NCBI RefSeq assembly: GCF_900142415.1
Contig: NZ_FRAU01000001.1
Span: 675,246 to 739,245, forward strand
Source of the DNA: Rhodothermus profundi
GTDB taxonomy: Bacteria; Bacteroidota; Rhodothermia; Rhodothermales; Rhodothermaceae
DNA length: 64,000 nt
Reading direction: 5' to 3'
Positions 20,282-29,489 of this stretch are shown in pieces (position 1 is the first letter of the stretch; each line of letters begins with the position of its first letter). The notes beneath the pieces are model-generated. The model was not told where the DNA came from. It saw only the letters and a list, made by a program, of their open reading frames with translations, and did not search any database. Made by a program: the position numbers and the translations under genes.

Positions 20282-21214
20282 TCAGGGGATCACCTTGTTG
20301 AGAGGGTATTCGATAATGCCTTCGGCACCGGCACGTTTGAGCTCAGGAATGAGCCGGCGCACCTCTTTTTCTTCAATGATTGTTTCGATGGCCACCCACT
20401 CCTCCCCGTCGGCTGCCAGCGGCGAAATGGTCGGCCGCCGCATCGCCGGCAACATCCGGATAATCTTTTCCACGTCGGCCTTACGGGCATTCATTTTCAG
20501 GCCCACGCGGTTTTCGGCCCGGATGGCCCCCTCCATCAGCATCGCGATGTTTTCGATCTTGCGTCGCTTCCAGGGATCCTGCCAGGCCTGTTTGTTGGCA
20601 ATGAGTTGCGTGTTCGATTCCATGAGCACTTCCAGGATGCGCAGCCGGTTGGCCCGCAGCGACGCCCCGGTTTCGGTGACCTCTACAATCGCATCAACCA
20701 GCTCGGGACATTTGGCCTCGGTGGCGCCCCAGGAAAACTCCACCTCTGCCTCCACACCACGCTCGGCCAGCCAGCGCCGGGTCAGATTGACCACCTCAGT
20801 AGCGATGCGCTTGCCCTGCAGGTCCTGAACTGATCGGATGTCAGAGTTTTCAGCCACCGCCAGCACCCAGCGCACTGGCCGCATGCTCTGCTTTGAATAG
20901 ATGAGATCGGCCACGGTGACCACATCGGCGCCGGTCTCCAGCACCCAGTCCTTCCCCGTAATGCCGGCATCAAAGACGCCGTCTTCAACGTAGCGGGCCA
21001 TTTCCTGGGCCCGCACAAGCATGGCGCTCAGCTCTTCATCGTCGGTCGAAGGAAAATAGGAGCGCTCCCGAATGCTGAATTTGAAGCCAGCCTTTTCCAG
21101 CAACTCCAGGGTGGCCTGCTGCAGGCTTCCTTTGGGCAGGCCCAGCCGCAACACGCGGCGCGGCGGTTCCTCAGCCTGTTGGGTTTGGGTCTGCGTAGCG
21201 ACTTCGACAGCCAT
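20282..21214 (-). CDS. hisG: ATP phosphoribosyltransferase, long form
   Basis: Catalyses the first step of histidine synthesis, joining ATP and PRPP. The 310-residue length and the extra C-terminal domain (about residues 225-310, from [20 protein letters not shown] onward) mark the long HisG form, which is inhibited directly by histidine and does not need HisZ. The catalytic domain shows [38 protein letters not shown] and the PRPP-loop region [17 protein letters not shown]. The first 20 residues are a variable extension. It is the last gene of the minus-strand series that begins with the trp genes (36-base gap to the DUF4837 gene). No other his genes are in the window. Confidence 0.96.
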   Translation of the reverse strand: MAVEVATQTQTQQAEEPPRRVLRLGLPKGSLQQATLELLEKAGFKFSIRERSYFPSTDDEELSAMLVRAQEMARYVEDGVFDAGITGKDWVLETGADVVTVADLIYSKQSMRPVRWVLAVAENSDIRSVQDLQGKRIATEVVNLTRRWLAERGVEAEVEFSWGATEAKCPELVDAIVEVTETGASLRANRLRILEVLMESNTQLIANKQAWQDPWKRRKIENIAMLMEGAIRAENRVGLKMNARKADVEKIIRMLPAMRRPTISPLAADGEEWVAIETIIEEKEVRRLIPELKRAGAEGIIEYPLNKVIP

Positions 21215-21249
21215 AGAACAACGCAGGATTTTTGGCGGGTTTGTTCAGG

Positions 21250-22356
21250 TTAAGGGGTTGCAGGGGTAGACGCAGCCTCCAGGCGCGTCCGGAAGGTATA
21301 GGCGATGACCTCCATCTGGCGCAGAAACTCGCGTTTTCGAAAGCCAGGGGCAAACACCATCCCGTCGATCATGTAGAGCCGTCCGCTCTGCTGATCATAG
21401 AACGTATAGTTGACGAACGGGCCGCCCATACCGGCCGGAAAGAGCCGTCCGTCTGCTAACTCGGTCACCATGTGCCAGAGTCCGCGGGTTTCGTAGCCAT
21501 AGCGCCCCAGAAAGTCGATAGCGCGTGTTTCGAGCGGTTGGCGGTAATCGATCTGCACAAAGCCTCCCGCATTGCCCTGCAGGTAGCGTCGGGTGAGCGA
21601 GTCGCGCGTGGCATAGATCCAGGCCGGGGTCAGCCGTGCCGGATCTGCATTCTCTTCATAGTACACGAACAGGCTGCGCCAGGTGTCGGGAAGCACGCGC
21701 CGCAACCAGACAAAGCGCGTCGTGTCAAGCACAATGACATAGTCGTGCTGCACGTTCACCGCAAAGCCATGATGCGCCATGAGCGTATCTTCCAGGTGGA
21801 ACTGCCGGCCTTTTTCGAACATTTCGGCCGCCAGCCACTCCCGGGCCATCTCGTTAAAGGCAGCCCGCAGCCGGGGTGTTGCCTGGCGTATTGCCGCGGC
21901 AAGCTGCGAATCCGTCTCGGCCACAACAAAATAGACCAGTTGGCGCCGCCGCCACAGATCGCGCCGGGGCACTACAGCAGCCGAACCGGCCCGCACGGCC
22001 TGCAGGGCTTCGGCCGAAAACGCCTGTTGCACCAGGCGAGAAACGCGGCTTGAATCGCGCAGCGCGGCCACAAACAGTACGTTCTTGAATTTCTTAATGC
22101 GATCCAGATCGTCCTGCGTTCGCGGCTCGATAGGCCGCAGGGTAAAGAGCGGCTCCGGATTGGGCAACGTCTGTACATAGTAGCCAAGCGCCAGGCGCAG
22201 GGCTTCACCGACCGGCCCTGTCCATAACGTAGAATCAATGACGACCTGAATTTCTCCATTCTTGCCAATAGCCAGCGGGCGGTAGTCCACCTTACCACAG
22301 CCAAGCACCAGCGGCAATCCAAGCATCCAGAGTCGTGTAGCAAAGCGCCAGGGCAT
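21250..22356 (-). CDS. DUF4837 family lipoprotein
   Basis: A 368-residue protein with a signal sequence and lipobox (MPWRFATRLWMLGLPLVLGC, Cys20), so probably lipid-anchored in the envelope. The mature part fits DUF4837, a Bacteroidota family: AIGKNGEIQVVIDSTLW near the start, FVAALRDSSRVSRLVQQAF, then GLWHMVTELADGRLFPAGMG and YMIDGMVFAPGFRKREFLRQ near the end. The function is unknown. It lies between trpA and hisG on the same strand with 72- and 35-base gaps and no terminator, so it is probably read with them. Confidence 0.85.
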   Translation of the reverse strand: MPWRFATRLWMLGLPLVLGCGKVDYRPLAIGKNGEIQVVIDSTLWTGPVGEALRLALGYYVQTLPNPEPLFTLRPIEPRTQDDLDRIKKFKNVLFVAALRDSSRVSRLVQQAFSAEALQAVRAGSAAVVPRRDLWRRRQLVYFVVAETDSQLAAAIRQATPRLRAAFNEMAREWLAAEMFEKGRQFHLEDTLMAHHGFAVNVQHDYVIVLDTTRFVWLRRVLPDTWRSLFVYYEENADPARLTPAWIYATRDSLTRRYLQGNAGGFVQIDYRQPLETRAIDFLGRYGYETRGLWHMVTELADGRLFPAGMGGPFVNYTFYDQQSGRLYMIDGMVFAPGFRKREFLRQMEVIAYTFRTRLEAASTPATP

Positions 22357-22428
22357 GGTATGCTGCAGGATCTAATGCCAGGCAATACTGCGCGTGGAAC
22401 GTTGCCGCATGGCTTCAGGTGCCCTGAC

Positions 22429-23265
22429 TCAGGAAATCGGGACCGACGTGCCGTATTTCAGGCCATGTACAAAACGGCGCACCGTCTCCTGCCGACTCTC
22501 GAACGTCTGCGCCGGATCATCCCAGAGCCGCTCAACCAGCCGGATCAGCGCCGAGCCCACAATAAATCCGTCGGTGTGCCGGCTCAGGCGCCGGGCATCT
22601 TCATGGGATTTGATCCCAAAGCCTACCAGCAAGGGATTGCGGGTAACCTGGCGCCGGGCGCGCTGAAGGTAAGCCTCTACTGCGGCGGGGTCGGCGAGCT
22701 GGCTTCCGGTAAGCCCCGTGACTGAAACGGCATAGACAAAACCTGTCGCCCGGGCATCAATCGCGCGGATGCGTTCGTCCGGCGTGTTCGGAGCGATCAG
22801 ATAGACCATGGCCAGGCCGGCTGCCCGGGCTGCGTCGGCCAGCTCCTGGCCTTCTTCGGGAGGCAGATCAGCCAGAATCAATCCATCCACACCAGCCTGT
22901 GCAGCATCGCGGCAGAAGGCCCGGTAGCCATAGCGATAGATCGGGTTCAGGTAGCCCATAAGCAACAGAGGCGTCTGGCTACGCGCCCGAAACCACTCGG
23001 CCGTGCGAAACGCATCGGTCAGGCGCACGCCATGCTGAAGCGCGCGTTCACTGGCACGCTGAATCGGCACGCCTTCGGCCAGCGGATCGCTAAACGGCAT
23101 GCCCAGCTCAATGAAGTCTGCCCCGGCTTCGTCGATGACCTCCAGCAGTGGACGCGTGCTTTCCGGATCGGGAAAACCGTTCGTCAGAAACAGGCCCATG
23201 GCTTTCTCTCCACGGGCCTTCAGCGCATCAAACATTGCTTGCAGGCGATCGCTCATATTGTTCAT
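22429..23265 (-). CDS. trpA: Tryptophan synthase alpha subunit
   Basis: Cleaves indole-3-glycerol phosphate to indole for TrpB. The open frame reaches 23442, but the real start is the ATG at 23265 (or 23256), giving 278 residues beginning [20 protein letters not shown]. Core motifs are [44 protein letters not shown] and [13 protein letters not shown]. The catalytic Glu (Glu49 in Salmonella) is present in FIEL. The second catalytic residue, Asp60 in Salmonella, is replaced by Glu (codon at 23074-23076), and the following GP reads GV. The start overlaps the stop of a transposase-like remnant as TAATG. The unusual 355-base interval to trpB holds that remnant. Confidence 0.95.
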   Translation of the reverse strand: MNNMSDRLQAMFDALKARGEKAMGLFLTNGFPDPESTRPLLEVIDEAGADFIELGMPFSDPLAEGVPIQRASERALQHGVRLTDAFRTAEWFRARSQTPLLLMGYLNPIYRYGYRAFCRDAAQAGVDGLILADLPPEEGQELADAARAAGLAMVYLIAPNTPDERIRAIDARATGFVYAVSVTGLTGSQLADPAAVEAYLQRARRQVTRNPLLVGFGIKSHEDARRLSRHTDGFIVGSALIRLVERLWDDPAQTFESRQETVRRFVHGLKYGTSVPIS

Positions 23266-23543
23266 TAGCTGGTAGGATACCGATCCTGGCACCAGTAGGG
23301 TTCTCTGCAATGGTAAGTTGCCAGACAGCCTCCGTTGGCGTCCGGCGTCGCCAACCGACCTGGACCGGTGCGGCCGCCCTCTTGGAACGCACGATGGTTG
23401 GGCCCGAACAGGCCAGTTGTTCTGTTCCGGCGGCAGGTGCACAGGGTGATCAAATCGCCCCCGGGCCGGATGGCCAAGTACTCCTGTAGTCGAATCGAAC
23501 GCCGGTGATGCCGGTCAGGGTTGTATTGTGACGCCATGGCCAA
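23265..23543 (-). pseudogene. Remnant of a RAYT/IS200-like transposase inside the trp operon
   Basis: A 92-codon frame whose first part, [18 protein letters not shown] followed by [20 protein letters not shown], closely matches the N-terminus of REP-associated tyrosine transposases (usual form: [33 protein letters not shown]..LFG). After about 50 residues the resemblance stops. The HUH pair and catalytic Tyr region are absent, so this is a fragment. The interior YLAIRPGG in place of Y-D-Y-x-x-x-G suggests small frame disturbances. Its stop overlaps the trpA start as TAATG, so ribosomes reading it could still couple into trpA. It is a recognised-pattern call; a profile search would settle it. 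Confidence 0.6.
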
Positions 23544-23619
23544 TAATGGTCGAGGCTACCGCGTCCTGCAGGCGCGTGGCCGTGTTACCACTGCTTGTGT
23601 TTGCTGTGGTCTACTGAGG

Positions 23620-24858
23620 TTATGCCATGTTTTTCTGGTTATCACTCCCCTGATACCGTGCAATGGTCTCCATGTCTTTGTCGCCCCGGCCGGACAGGTT
23701 GACTACCACAACAGCATCTGGTCCCAGCTCACGCGCCAGGCGGGGCAGGAAGGCCAGCGCATGAGCCGTTTCCAGCGCCGGAATGATACCCTCGGTGCGG
23801 GCCAGCAGGCGCACGCCTTCGAGCGCCTCCTGGTCGGTAGCCGTTACGTAGGTCACCCGTCCCAGATCTTTCAGATAGGCGTGCTCGGGTCCCACACCGG
23901 GATAGTCCAGTCCGGCCGAGATAGAATGGGCCAGTTGTACCTGGCCGTCGTCGTCCTGCAGCAGGTAGCTCATGGCTCCGTGCAGGACGCCGGGGCGCCC
24001 GCAGGTGAGCGTGGCGGCGTGTCGGCGGTCGAGTCCTTCACCGGCTGCTTCGACCCCGTACAGTCGCACCTGTTGGTCGTTCAGGAAGGGATAGAAAAGC
24101 CCCATGGCGTTAGAGCCACCTCCCACACAGGCCACCAGCGCGTCAGGCGTTTCGCGGCCGATATGCTCGGCCAGTTGCCGTCGCACTTCGTCACCGATCA
24201 CGCGTTGAAAATCGCGCACCAGCATCGGGTATGGATGGGGGCCCACGACCGAGCCAATCAGGTAGAACGTCGTGTGCACATTTGTTACCCAGTCGCGGAT
24301 GGCTTCATTGGTCGCATCCTTGAGCGTACGGCTTCCACTCTCGACGGGACGCACCTCAGCGCCCAGTAGCTGCATACGCAGCACATTCAGATGCTGGCGC
24401 GCGACGTCTTCGGCTCCCATGTATATGACGCACTCCATGCCAAAGCGGGCGCACACCGTGGCCGTTGCCACGCCATGTTGTCCGGCTCCTGTTTCGGCGA
24501 TGATGCGCGTTTTGCCCATGCGCCGGGCCAGCAGAATCTGGCCAATGGTGTTGTTGATCTTGTGGGCGCCCGTGTGGCATAGATCCTCCCGCTTCAGATA
24601 GACCTGCATGCCTCCCAGCGCTTCGCTGAGCCGGGGTGCAAACGTCAGCGGCGTAGGCCGGCCTACGTATTCCTGAAGCAACGCGTGGTATTCCGCCCAG
24701 AAGGCCGGATCCTGTCGTGCTTCGGCATAAGCTGCCTTCAGCGCCTCAAGCGCCGGTACCAACGTCTCGGGCACAAAGGCGCCGCCATATGGGCCAAAAT
24801 GACCACTGGCATCCGGTGCATTGTAGGTCTCCAGGGGCTCAAGCTTCGCAGTCGCCAT
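23620..24858 (-). CDS. trpB: Tryptophan synthase beta subunit
   Basis: PLP enzyme joining indole and serine to tryptophan. The start at 24858 gives 412 residues beginning [13 protein letters not shown]; the frame is open to 24903. Landmarks are [19 protein letters not shown], the PLP lysine in [32 protein letters not shown], the phosphate-binding [10 protein letters not shown] and GRGDKD near the C-terminus. It is a typical TrpB1 in size and motifs. It lies between trpF and the transposase remnant, with about 205 non-coding bases separating it from trpF, which is long for this operon. Confidence 0.97.
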   Translation of the reverse strand: MATAKLEPLETYNAPDASGHFGPYGGAFVPETLVPALEALKAAYAEARQDPAFWAEYHALLQEYVGRPTPLTFAPRLSEALGGMQVYLKREDLCHTGAHKINNTIGQILLARRMGKTRIIAETGAGQHGVATATVCARFGMECVIYMGAEDVARQHLNVLRMQLLGAEVRPVESGSRTLKDATNEAIRDWVTNVHTTFYLIGSVVGPHPYPMLVRDFQRVIGDEVRRQLAEHIGRETPDALVACVGGGSNAMGLFYPFLNDQQVRLYGVEAAGEGLDRRHAATLTCGRPGVLHGAMSYLLQDDDGQVQLAHSISAGLDYPGVGPEHAYLKDLGRVTYVTATDQEALEGVRLLARTEGIIPALETAHALAFLPRLARELGPDAVVVVNLSGRGDKDMETIARYQGSDNQKNMA

Positions 24859-25063
24859 CGTGTTACGAAATCCAGGGTCTGTATGGAGCAACCGGCCGGG
24901 CACCTGGCTCGCCGCTCCCTGAGTATTACAGGATCGACGTCCTACGCCACTAGAACGCTATCCACTGGCGTGACATGCACCTCTGCACGCATCCGTAAAT
25001 GGGCAAGGCATGCCACCCCGACATCTGGGTTCTCGCTGGCGCGCCTGTTGCCCTTTCCCGGCC

Positions 25064-25723
25064 TTACTCCATAGCCTCCGCTTCCAGTTGCTTGCGCAGC
25101 GCGTGAAACACCTCGAAAAAGCGCGCCAGCTTGTCGAAATCTTTTTTACCCGGCGCGGTTTCTACACTACTCGACAGATCCACCCCCAGCGGACGCATGG
25201 TGCGAACCGCCTCCTCCAGGTTATGCGCCCCAATTCCGCCCGCCAGCAGGATCGGATAGTCGGCCGAGAGTTCACGGGCCAGTCGCCAGTTAAACGACTC
25301 GCCTGTACCGCCCCAGAGATTTGTTTTGTGTGTGTCAAGCAGGAAGTACGTTACCCAGGGACGATAAGGCTCCATGAGGGCCCGCAACTGTTCGGCCGAC
25401 GCATCGTGCACCACATGGATGGCTTTGATGATCGGCGCGTCGATCTCGGCGCACCAGGCTGGCGGTTCCGTGCCATGCAGTTGGACCATTGTAAAGCCCA
25501 CTTCTTCAAGGGCCCGGTTCACCACATCAGGCGTGGCGTTCACAAACACCCCCACCTTTTCTGGTCCATGGATCCACTCAATGATTTCCCGGGCCACCTC
25601 AGGGGCGACATAGCGTGGACTTTCCGGATATTGAATGAACCCCAGAAAGTCCGCGCCGGCGGCCGCACAGTAACGGGCATCCTCCAGGTTTGTAATGCCG
25701 CAGATTTTAACTTTAAGCATCAC
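25064..25723 (-). CDS. trpF: Phosphoribosylanthranilate isomerase
   Basis: Isomerises phosphoribosylanthranilate to CdRP. The 219-residue TIM barrel starts MMLKVKICGITNLEDARYCA with the general-base Cys in KICGIT. The general-acid Asp is in LLDTHKTNLWGGTGESFNW, and the phosphate sites LLAGGI and VDLSSSVE are present. The start may be the first or second Met of the MM pair. It is a stand-alone enzyme, not fused with TrpC, and begins only ten bases after trpC ends. Confidence 0.97.
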   Translation of the reverse strand: MMLKVKICGITNLEDARYCAAAGADFLGFIQYPESPRYVAPEVAREIIEWIHGPEKVGVFVNATPDVVNRALEEVGFTMVQLHGTEPPAWCAEIDAPIIKAIHVVHDASAEQLRALMEPYRPWVTYFLLDTHKTNLWGGTGESFNWRLARELSADYPILLAGGIGAHNLEEAVRTMRPLGVDLSSSVETAPGKKDFDKLARFFEVFHALRKQLEAEAME

Positions 25724-25733
25724 ATTTTTTTGG

Positions 25734-26555
25734 TTAGACGGCCAGGCGCAACGTATCAGAAGCCATCAGCCGCTGGCGCACCTCCCGACGCAGCCGTTCC
25801 AGCGCTTCCCCTGGATGCGTTGCCCGCATAAAGGCTTCCCCGATCAGCACTGCATCAATGCCGTGCCGGCGCAGATGCACCAGCTCGTCGGCCGTGCGCA
25901 GACCACTTTCGGCTACGCGAACAATGCGTTTCGGTACATGCCGCAGCACCTGCACGGCCCGGTTGACATCTACCTCGAACGTATGCAGGTCGCGATTGTT
26001 GACGCCCAGGATTTCAATCTTATCCAGGTCAAGCTGGTCTAGCTCACGCTCCGTATGCACTTCGACCAGACACGACAGGCCTAGTTCAACGGCCATGTCG
26101 TACAGCTCGTGCAACTGGACTGGATCCAGCAGCGCGGCAATTAACAAAATGGCATCGGCTCCATAGGCTCGCGCTTCGACGACCTGGTACGGATCCAGAA
26201 TGAAATCCTTTCGGAGCAAGGGAAGGTCAACGGTGCGCCGCGCTGCTTCCAGATGCTCCAGGCTGCCCTGGAAATAATCCGGCTCGGTCAGGACGGATAT
26301 GGCCTGCGCGCCGTGCCACTTGTACTGACGCGCCAGTTCCGGTACGTTAAGCTCTCGCCGGATGATACCGCTGGAGGGCGAGGCTTTTTTGATCTCCGCA
26401 ATAATAGCCAGCTCCTCTGAGCGCAGCGCGGGGCGCAGCGGCAACGTGGGACTCTGATAGTGCGAACGTTCTACCAGCAGGGCAATGGGAACGCGACGCT
26501 TTCGTTCTTCCAGACGTTCACGGACAGTCTGTGCGATCTGATCTAAGCGGGTCAT
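25734..26555 (-). CDS. trpC: Indole-3-glycerol phosphate synthase
   Basis: Closes the indole ring from CdRP. The 273-residue barrel shows the expected series: IAEIKKASPSSG (catalytic Lys), SVLTEPDYFQGSLEHL, LLRKDFILDPYQV (second catalytic Lys), AYGADAILLIAALL, LVEVHTERELDQ, GVNNRDLHTFEVD and VAESGLRTADEL. Length is normal. A 199-base interval with a small GGCCCC/GGGGCC hairpin (26638-26653) separates it from trpD; trpF follows at once. Confidence 0.97.
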   Translation of the reverse strand: MTRLDQIAQTVRERLEERKRRVPIALLVERSHYQSPTLPLRPALRSEELAIIAEIKKASPSSGIIRRELNVPELARQYKWHGAQAISVLTEPDYFQGSLEHLEAARRTVDLPLLRKDFILDPYQVVEARAYGADAILLIAALLDPVQLHELYDMAVELGLSCLVEVHTERELDQLDLDKIEILGVNNRDLHTFEVDVNRAVQVLRHVPKRIVRVAESGLRTADELVHLRRHGIDAVLIGEAFMRATHPGEALERLRREVRQRLMASDTLRLAV

Positions 26556-26754
26556 GGCAACTTCCTCCAGGCTACGGTGGACGATTGGTCAGCCAATGAT
26601 GCAGCGAAACGACGCAGTCGTACGCAGTGCTACCTTCGGCCCCTGACGGGGCCAGTAGTAGGCGCCATACCTACTAAATCGCTCATCGTAGCAGGTGCAC
26701 CGTCCTAATAGACCGGGCTTTCCAATCGATATGCACAAGGCACGGTTCATAGCC

Positions 26755-27807
26755 TTAAGCTGCCGGTTGTCGCGTGGTTGTTTCCTGTGCAGCCTGGCGG
26801 GATACGCGGATCAGTTGCTCCAGGCGATTTCGGGCAGCCCCGCGATCAATGCTTTCGCGGGCAGCCTCCAGGCATGCCTGCAGATCGTCTCCAAAGCGTC
26901 CACTCACGTAGAGCGCATAGGCTGCGTTCAAGAGCACCACATCGCGGTGCGGTCCGGTCTCCCCGTCGAGTACTCGGCGCAGCAGGCGGGCATTGGTGCT
27001 GGCATCGCCGCCCCGCAATTGTTCCAGGGGCGCCCGCGACAGTCCTAACATTTCCGGGGCAACGCGTCCGCTCCGGGGTGCCTCGTCGCCTTTCCGGTAC
27101 TCATAGGTAACGGTCGGGGCAGCCAGCGAAAGCTCGTCAAGTCCGTCCTCGGCATGAACAGCCACCACGTGCTCTGCTCCAAGACGCGCCAGGATAGCCG
27201 CCATGGTGGCCGCTACGTCCGGCCGAAAAGCGCCCACAAGCTGGCGCCGCACACCGGCCGGGTTGCAGAGCGGTCCCAGGATGTTGAAAAACGTTCGCAC
27301 TCCCAGCGCCCGCCGCACCGGCATGACGTGACGCATTGCCGGATGAAAGCGCGGAGCAAAGGCGAAGGCGATCCCCACCTCCTCCAGACAGCGCTCGACA
27401 CCTTCCGGTCCCAGATCGATAGCCACCCCCAGCGCTTCCAACACATCGGCCGAGCCGGCCTGCGACGACACCGAACGGTTGCCATGCTTTACCACCGTCA
27501 CGCCGGCCCCGGCGCATACAAAAGCGGCTGCGGTTGAAATATTGAACGTGCCCGAACGGTCACCGCCCGTCCCGCAGAGGTCAATCGCGCATGGGTCGTC
27601 CACGCGCACAGGCACGGCATATTGCCGCATGACACGCGTAAAGCCCACCAGTTCGTCCAGCGTTTCTCCCCGCGCCCGCAGTCCCATGAGCAGGCCGGCA
27701 ATCTGCTCGGGCGAAGCTTCCCCTCGCATCATCTGATGCATGGCCGCTTCGGCCTCCTCCTGCGTCAGCGTGCGGCCTTCAGCCAGGGCTGTCAGGTAGG
27801 GTTGCAT
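26755..27807 (-). CDS. trpD: Anthranilate phosphoribosyltransferase
   Basis: Adds phosphoribose to anthranilate. The 350-residue protein has the N-terminal helical domain (LTQEEAEAAMHQMMRGEASP) and the PRPP-binding loop DLCGTGGDRSGTFNIST; the usual GDGSGT is GDRSGT here. VVKHGNRSVSSQAGSADVLE and GVRTFFNILGPLCNPAGVRR are typical. It is a stand-alone TrpD, not fused to TrpG, which lies six bases upstream. Confidence 0.97.
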   Translation of the reverse strand: MQPYLTALAEGRTLTQEEAEAAMHQMMRGEASPEQIAGLLMGLRARGETLDELVGFTRVMRQYAVPVRVDDPCAIDLCGTGGDRSGTFNISTAAAFVCAGAGVTVVKHGNRSVSSQAGSADVLEALGVAIDLGPEGVERCLEEVGIAFAFAPRFHPAMRHVMPVRRALGVRTFFNILGPLCNPAGVRRQLVGAFRPDVAATMAAILARLGAEHVVAVHAEDGLDELSLAAPTVTYEYRKGDEAPRSGRVAPEMLGLSRAPLEQLRGGDASTNARLLRRVLDGETGPHRDVVLLNAAYALYVSGRFGDDLQACLEAARESIDRGAARNRLEQLIRVSRQAAQETTTRQPAA

Positions 27808-27813
27808 GACGGT

Positions 27814-28428
27814 CTATCGTTGCGTTTGCAGGACCGACGTCGCACGCGTCTGGTGCCAGGATTTTACCTGGCGCAGCCAGTTGGCAATCAGACGGGGTCC
27901 TTCGGTGGTGAGCACACTTTCCGGATGAAATTGCACCCCTTCCACCGGATAGGTGCGGTGGCGCAGCCCCATGATCACCCCCTCCTCTGTCCAGGCCGTG
28001 ATCTCCAGCACCTCAGGCAGCGTGTTGCGCTCCACCACCAGCGAATGGTAGCGGGTCGCCGTAAACCCCTGGGCCGCTCCTTCGAACAGGCCCTCGCCCG
28101 TGTGGAAGATGCGGCTCGTCTTGCCGTGCATGAGCGAGGGTGCATGCACGATGCGGCCGCCATAGACTTCCCCGATGGCCTGGTGCCCCAGGCACACGCC
28201 CAGGATCGGCGTGGTGGGTCCCAGCTCGGCAATAACCGCCTCGGTGATGCCGGCCTCGGCCGGTCGGCCCGGCCCCGGCGAGATCAGGATCGCCTCAGGC
28301 TGCATGGCGCGCACCTCGTCGAGCGTAAGCGCGTCGTTACGCACCACGTGTAGATCCCGGGTGTGCTGCCCGAGCAGGTGCACCAGGTTGTAGGTAAACG
28401 AGTCGTAGTTGTCAATTACCAGAATCAT
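27814..28428 (-). CDS. trpG: Anthranilate synthase component II (glutamine amidotransferase)
   Basis: Supplies ammonia from glutamine to TrpE. The 204-residue class I amidotransferase starts MILVIDNYDSFTYNLVHLLG and has ISPGPGRPAEAG, the nucleophile Cys in ILGVCLGHQAIGEVYGG, and the His/Glu of the triad in VQFHPESVLT. In some bacteria the same subunit also serves PabB; no pabB is seen here. The start overlaps the trpS stop by four bases (ATGA), so the two are probably translationally coupled. Confidence 0.96.
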   Translation of the reverse strand: MILVIDNYDSFTYNLVHLLGQHTRDLHVVRNDALTLDEVRAMQPEAILISPGPGRPAEAGITEAVIAELGPTTPILGVCLGHQAIGEVYGGRIVHAPSLMHGKTSRIFHTGEGLFEGAAQGFTATRYHSLVVERNTLPEVLEITAWTEEGVIMGLRHRTYPVEGVQFHPESVLTTEGPRLIANWLRQVKSWHQTRATSVLQTQR

Positions 28429-29489
28429 GACGTTTCCGGACGATACGTGGCATAGTGCAGCCCGACCCGATCCCGCACCTGCTCCATGATTTCCTGCGCT
28501 CGCTGGCGGCCTTTGCGTCCGCCTTCGCGCAGCACGTCCATCACATAGTCCGGATGCTTCAGCAGCTCCCGCCGCCGCTCCCGGGCTTCGGCAAAGTGCG
28601 CGTCAATCAGCTGAATCAGCTCTTTCTTGGCGTCCCCATAGCCGTAGCCGCCCTGCCGGTAAGCCTCGGCAATCCGGTGGCGCGTTTCCGCATCGGCAAA
28701 CAGCTTGATGAGCGCAAACACGTTGCAGCGCTCCGGATCCTTCGGTGCCTCCAGCGGCGTCGAATCGGTCACGATCGACATTACCTTCTTCCGCAGCGTT
28801 TTGCCCTCATCGAAAATGCCGATCGTGTTGCCATAGCTTTTGGACATCTTGCGCCCATCAATGCCCGGGACCACCGCCACTTCTTCCCGGATCAGCGGCT
28901 CCGGGATCGGAAATAGCGGCCGGTCAGGCGGGCAGAACGTACGGTTGAAGCGCTGCGCAATGTCGCGGCAGATCTCAATGTTCTGCTTCTGGTCAGCTCC
29001 GACAGGCACCAGCGTGCCGCCATAGATCAGGATGTCAGCCGCCTGCAATACCGGATAGTTGAACAGGCCGGCGTTGGCCGGCAGGCCCTGGGCCACTTTG
29101 TCCTTGTAGGCCACGCCCTTTTCAAGCATCGAGACCGGCACCAGGTTGTAAAAAATCCAGGCCAGCTCTGTGACCTCCGGGACATCGCTCTGAACAAACA
29201 GCGCTGCTTTCTCGGGATCGAAGCCCAGGGCCAGGTAGGTAACGGCGGCCTCGAACGTGTAGCGCTGCAGCGCTTCGCGGTCGTGAATGGTTGTCAGCGC
29301 GTGATAGTTAACAATGAAGAAGTACGACTCGTACTGCCTGTGCAGCTCCAGGTGCTGGCGGATGGCGCCAAAATAGTTGCCCAGATGCAGCTCCCCGGAC
29401 GGCTGGATGCCCGAAACAACCACGGTCCGCGTGGCCGCACCGCCAGGCTGTGCCGTCTGCTGAGCGGGTGTGGTGGTTGCCGTACTCAT
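28425..29489 (-). CDS. trpS: Tryptophanyl-tRNA synthetase encoded inside the trp operon
   Basis: Charges tRNA-Trp. The 354-residue class I enzyme has the HIGH-type motif in GIQPSGELHLGNYFGAIRQH and the KMSKS motif in GIDGRKMSKSYGNTI. VPVGADQKQNIEICRDIAQR and the Rossmann core are as in bacterial TrpRS. The first 20 residues (Thr/Ala/Gln-rich) are an unusual extension. Its start overlaps the unknown 163-residue gene by four bases, and its stop overlaps the trpG start, placing it fully under the trp leader. Charging capacity and tryptophan synthesis would therefore rise together under attenuation control. Confidence 0.96.
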   Translation of the reverse strand: MSTATTTPAQQTAQPGGAATRTVVVSGIQPSGELHLGNYFGAIRQHLELHRQYESYFFIVNYHALTTIHDREALQRYTFEAAVTYLALGFDPEKAALFVQSDVPEVTELAWIFYNLVPVSMLEKGVAYKDKVAQGLPANAGLFNYPVLQAADILIYGGTLVPVGADQKQNIEICRDIAQRFNRTFCPPDRPLFPIPEPLIREEVAVVPGIDGRKMSKSYGNTIGIFDEGKTLRKKVMSIVTDSTPLEAPKDPERCNVFALIKLFADAETRHRIAEAYRQGGYGYGDAKKELIQLIDAHFAEARERRRELLKHPDYVMDVLREGGRKGRQRAQEIMEQVRDRVGLHYATYRPETS

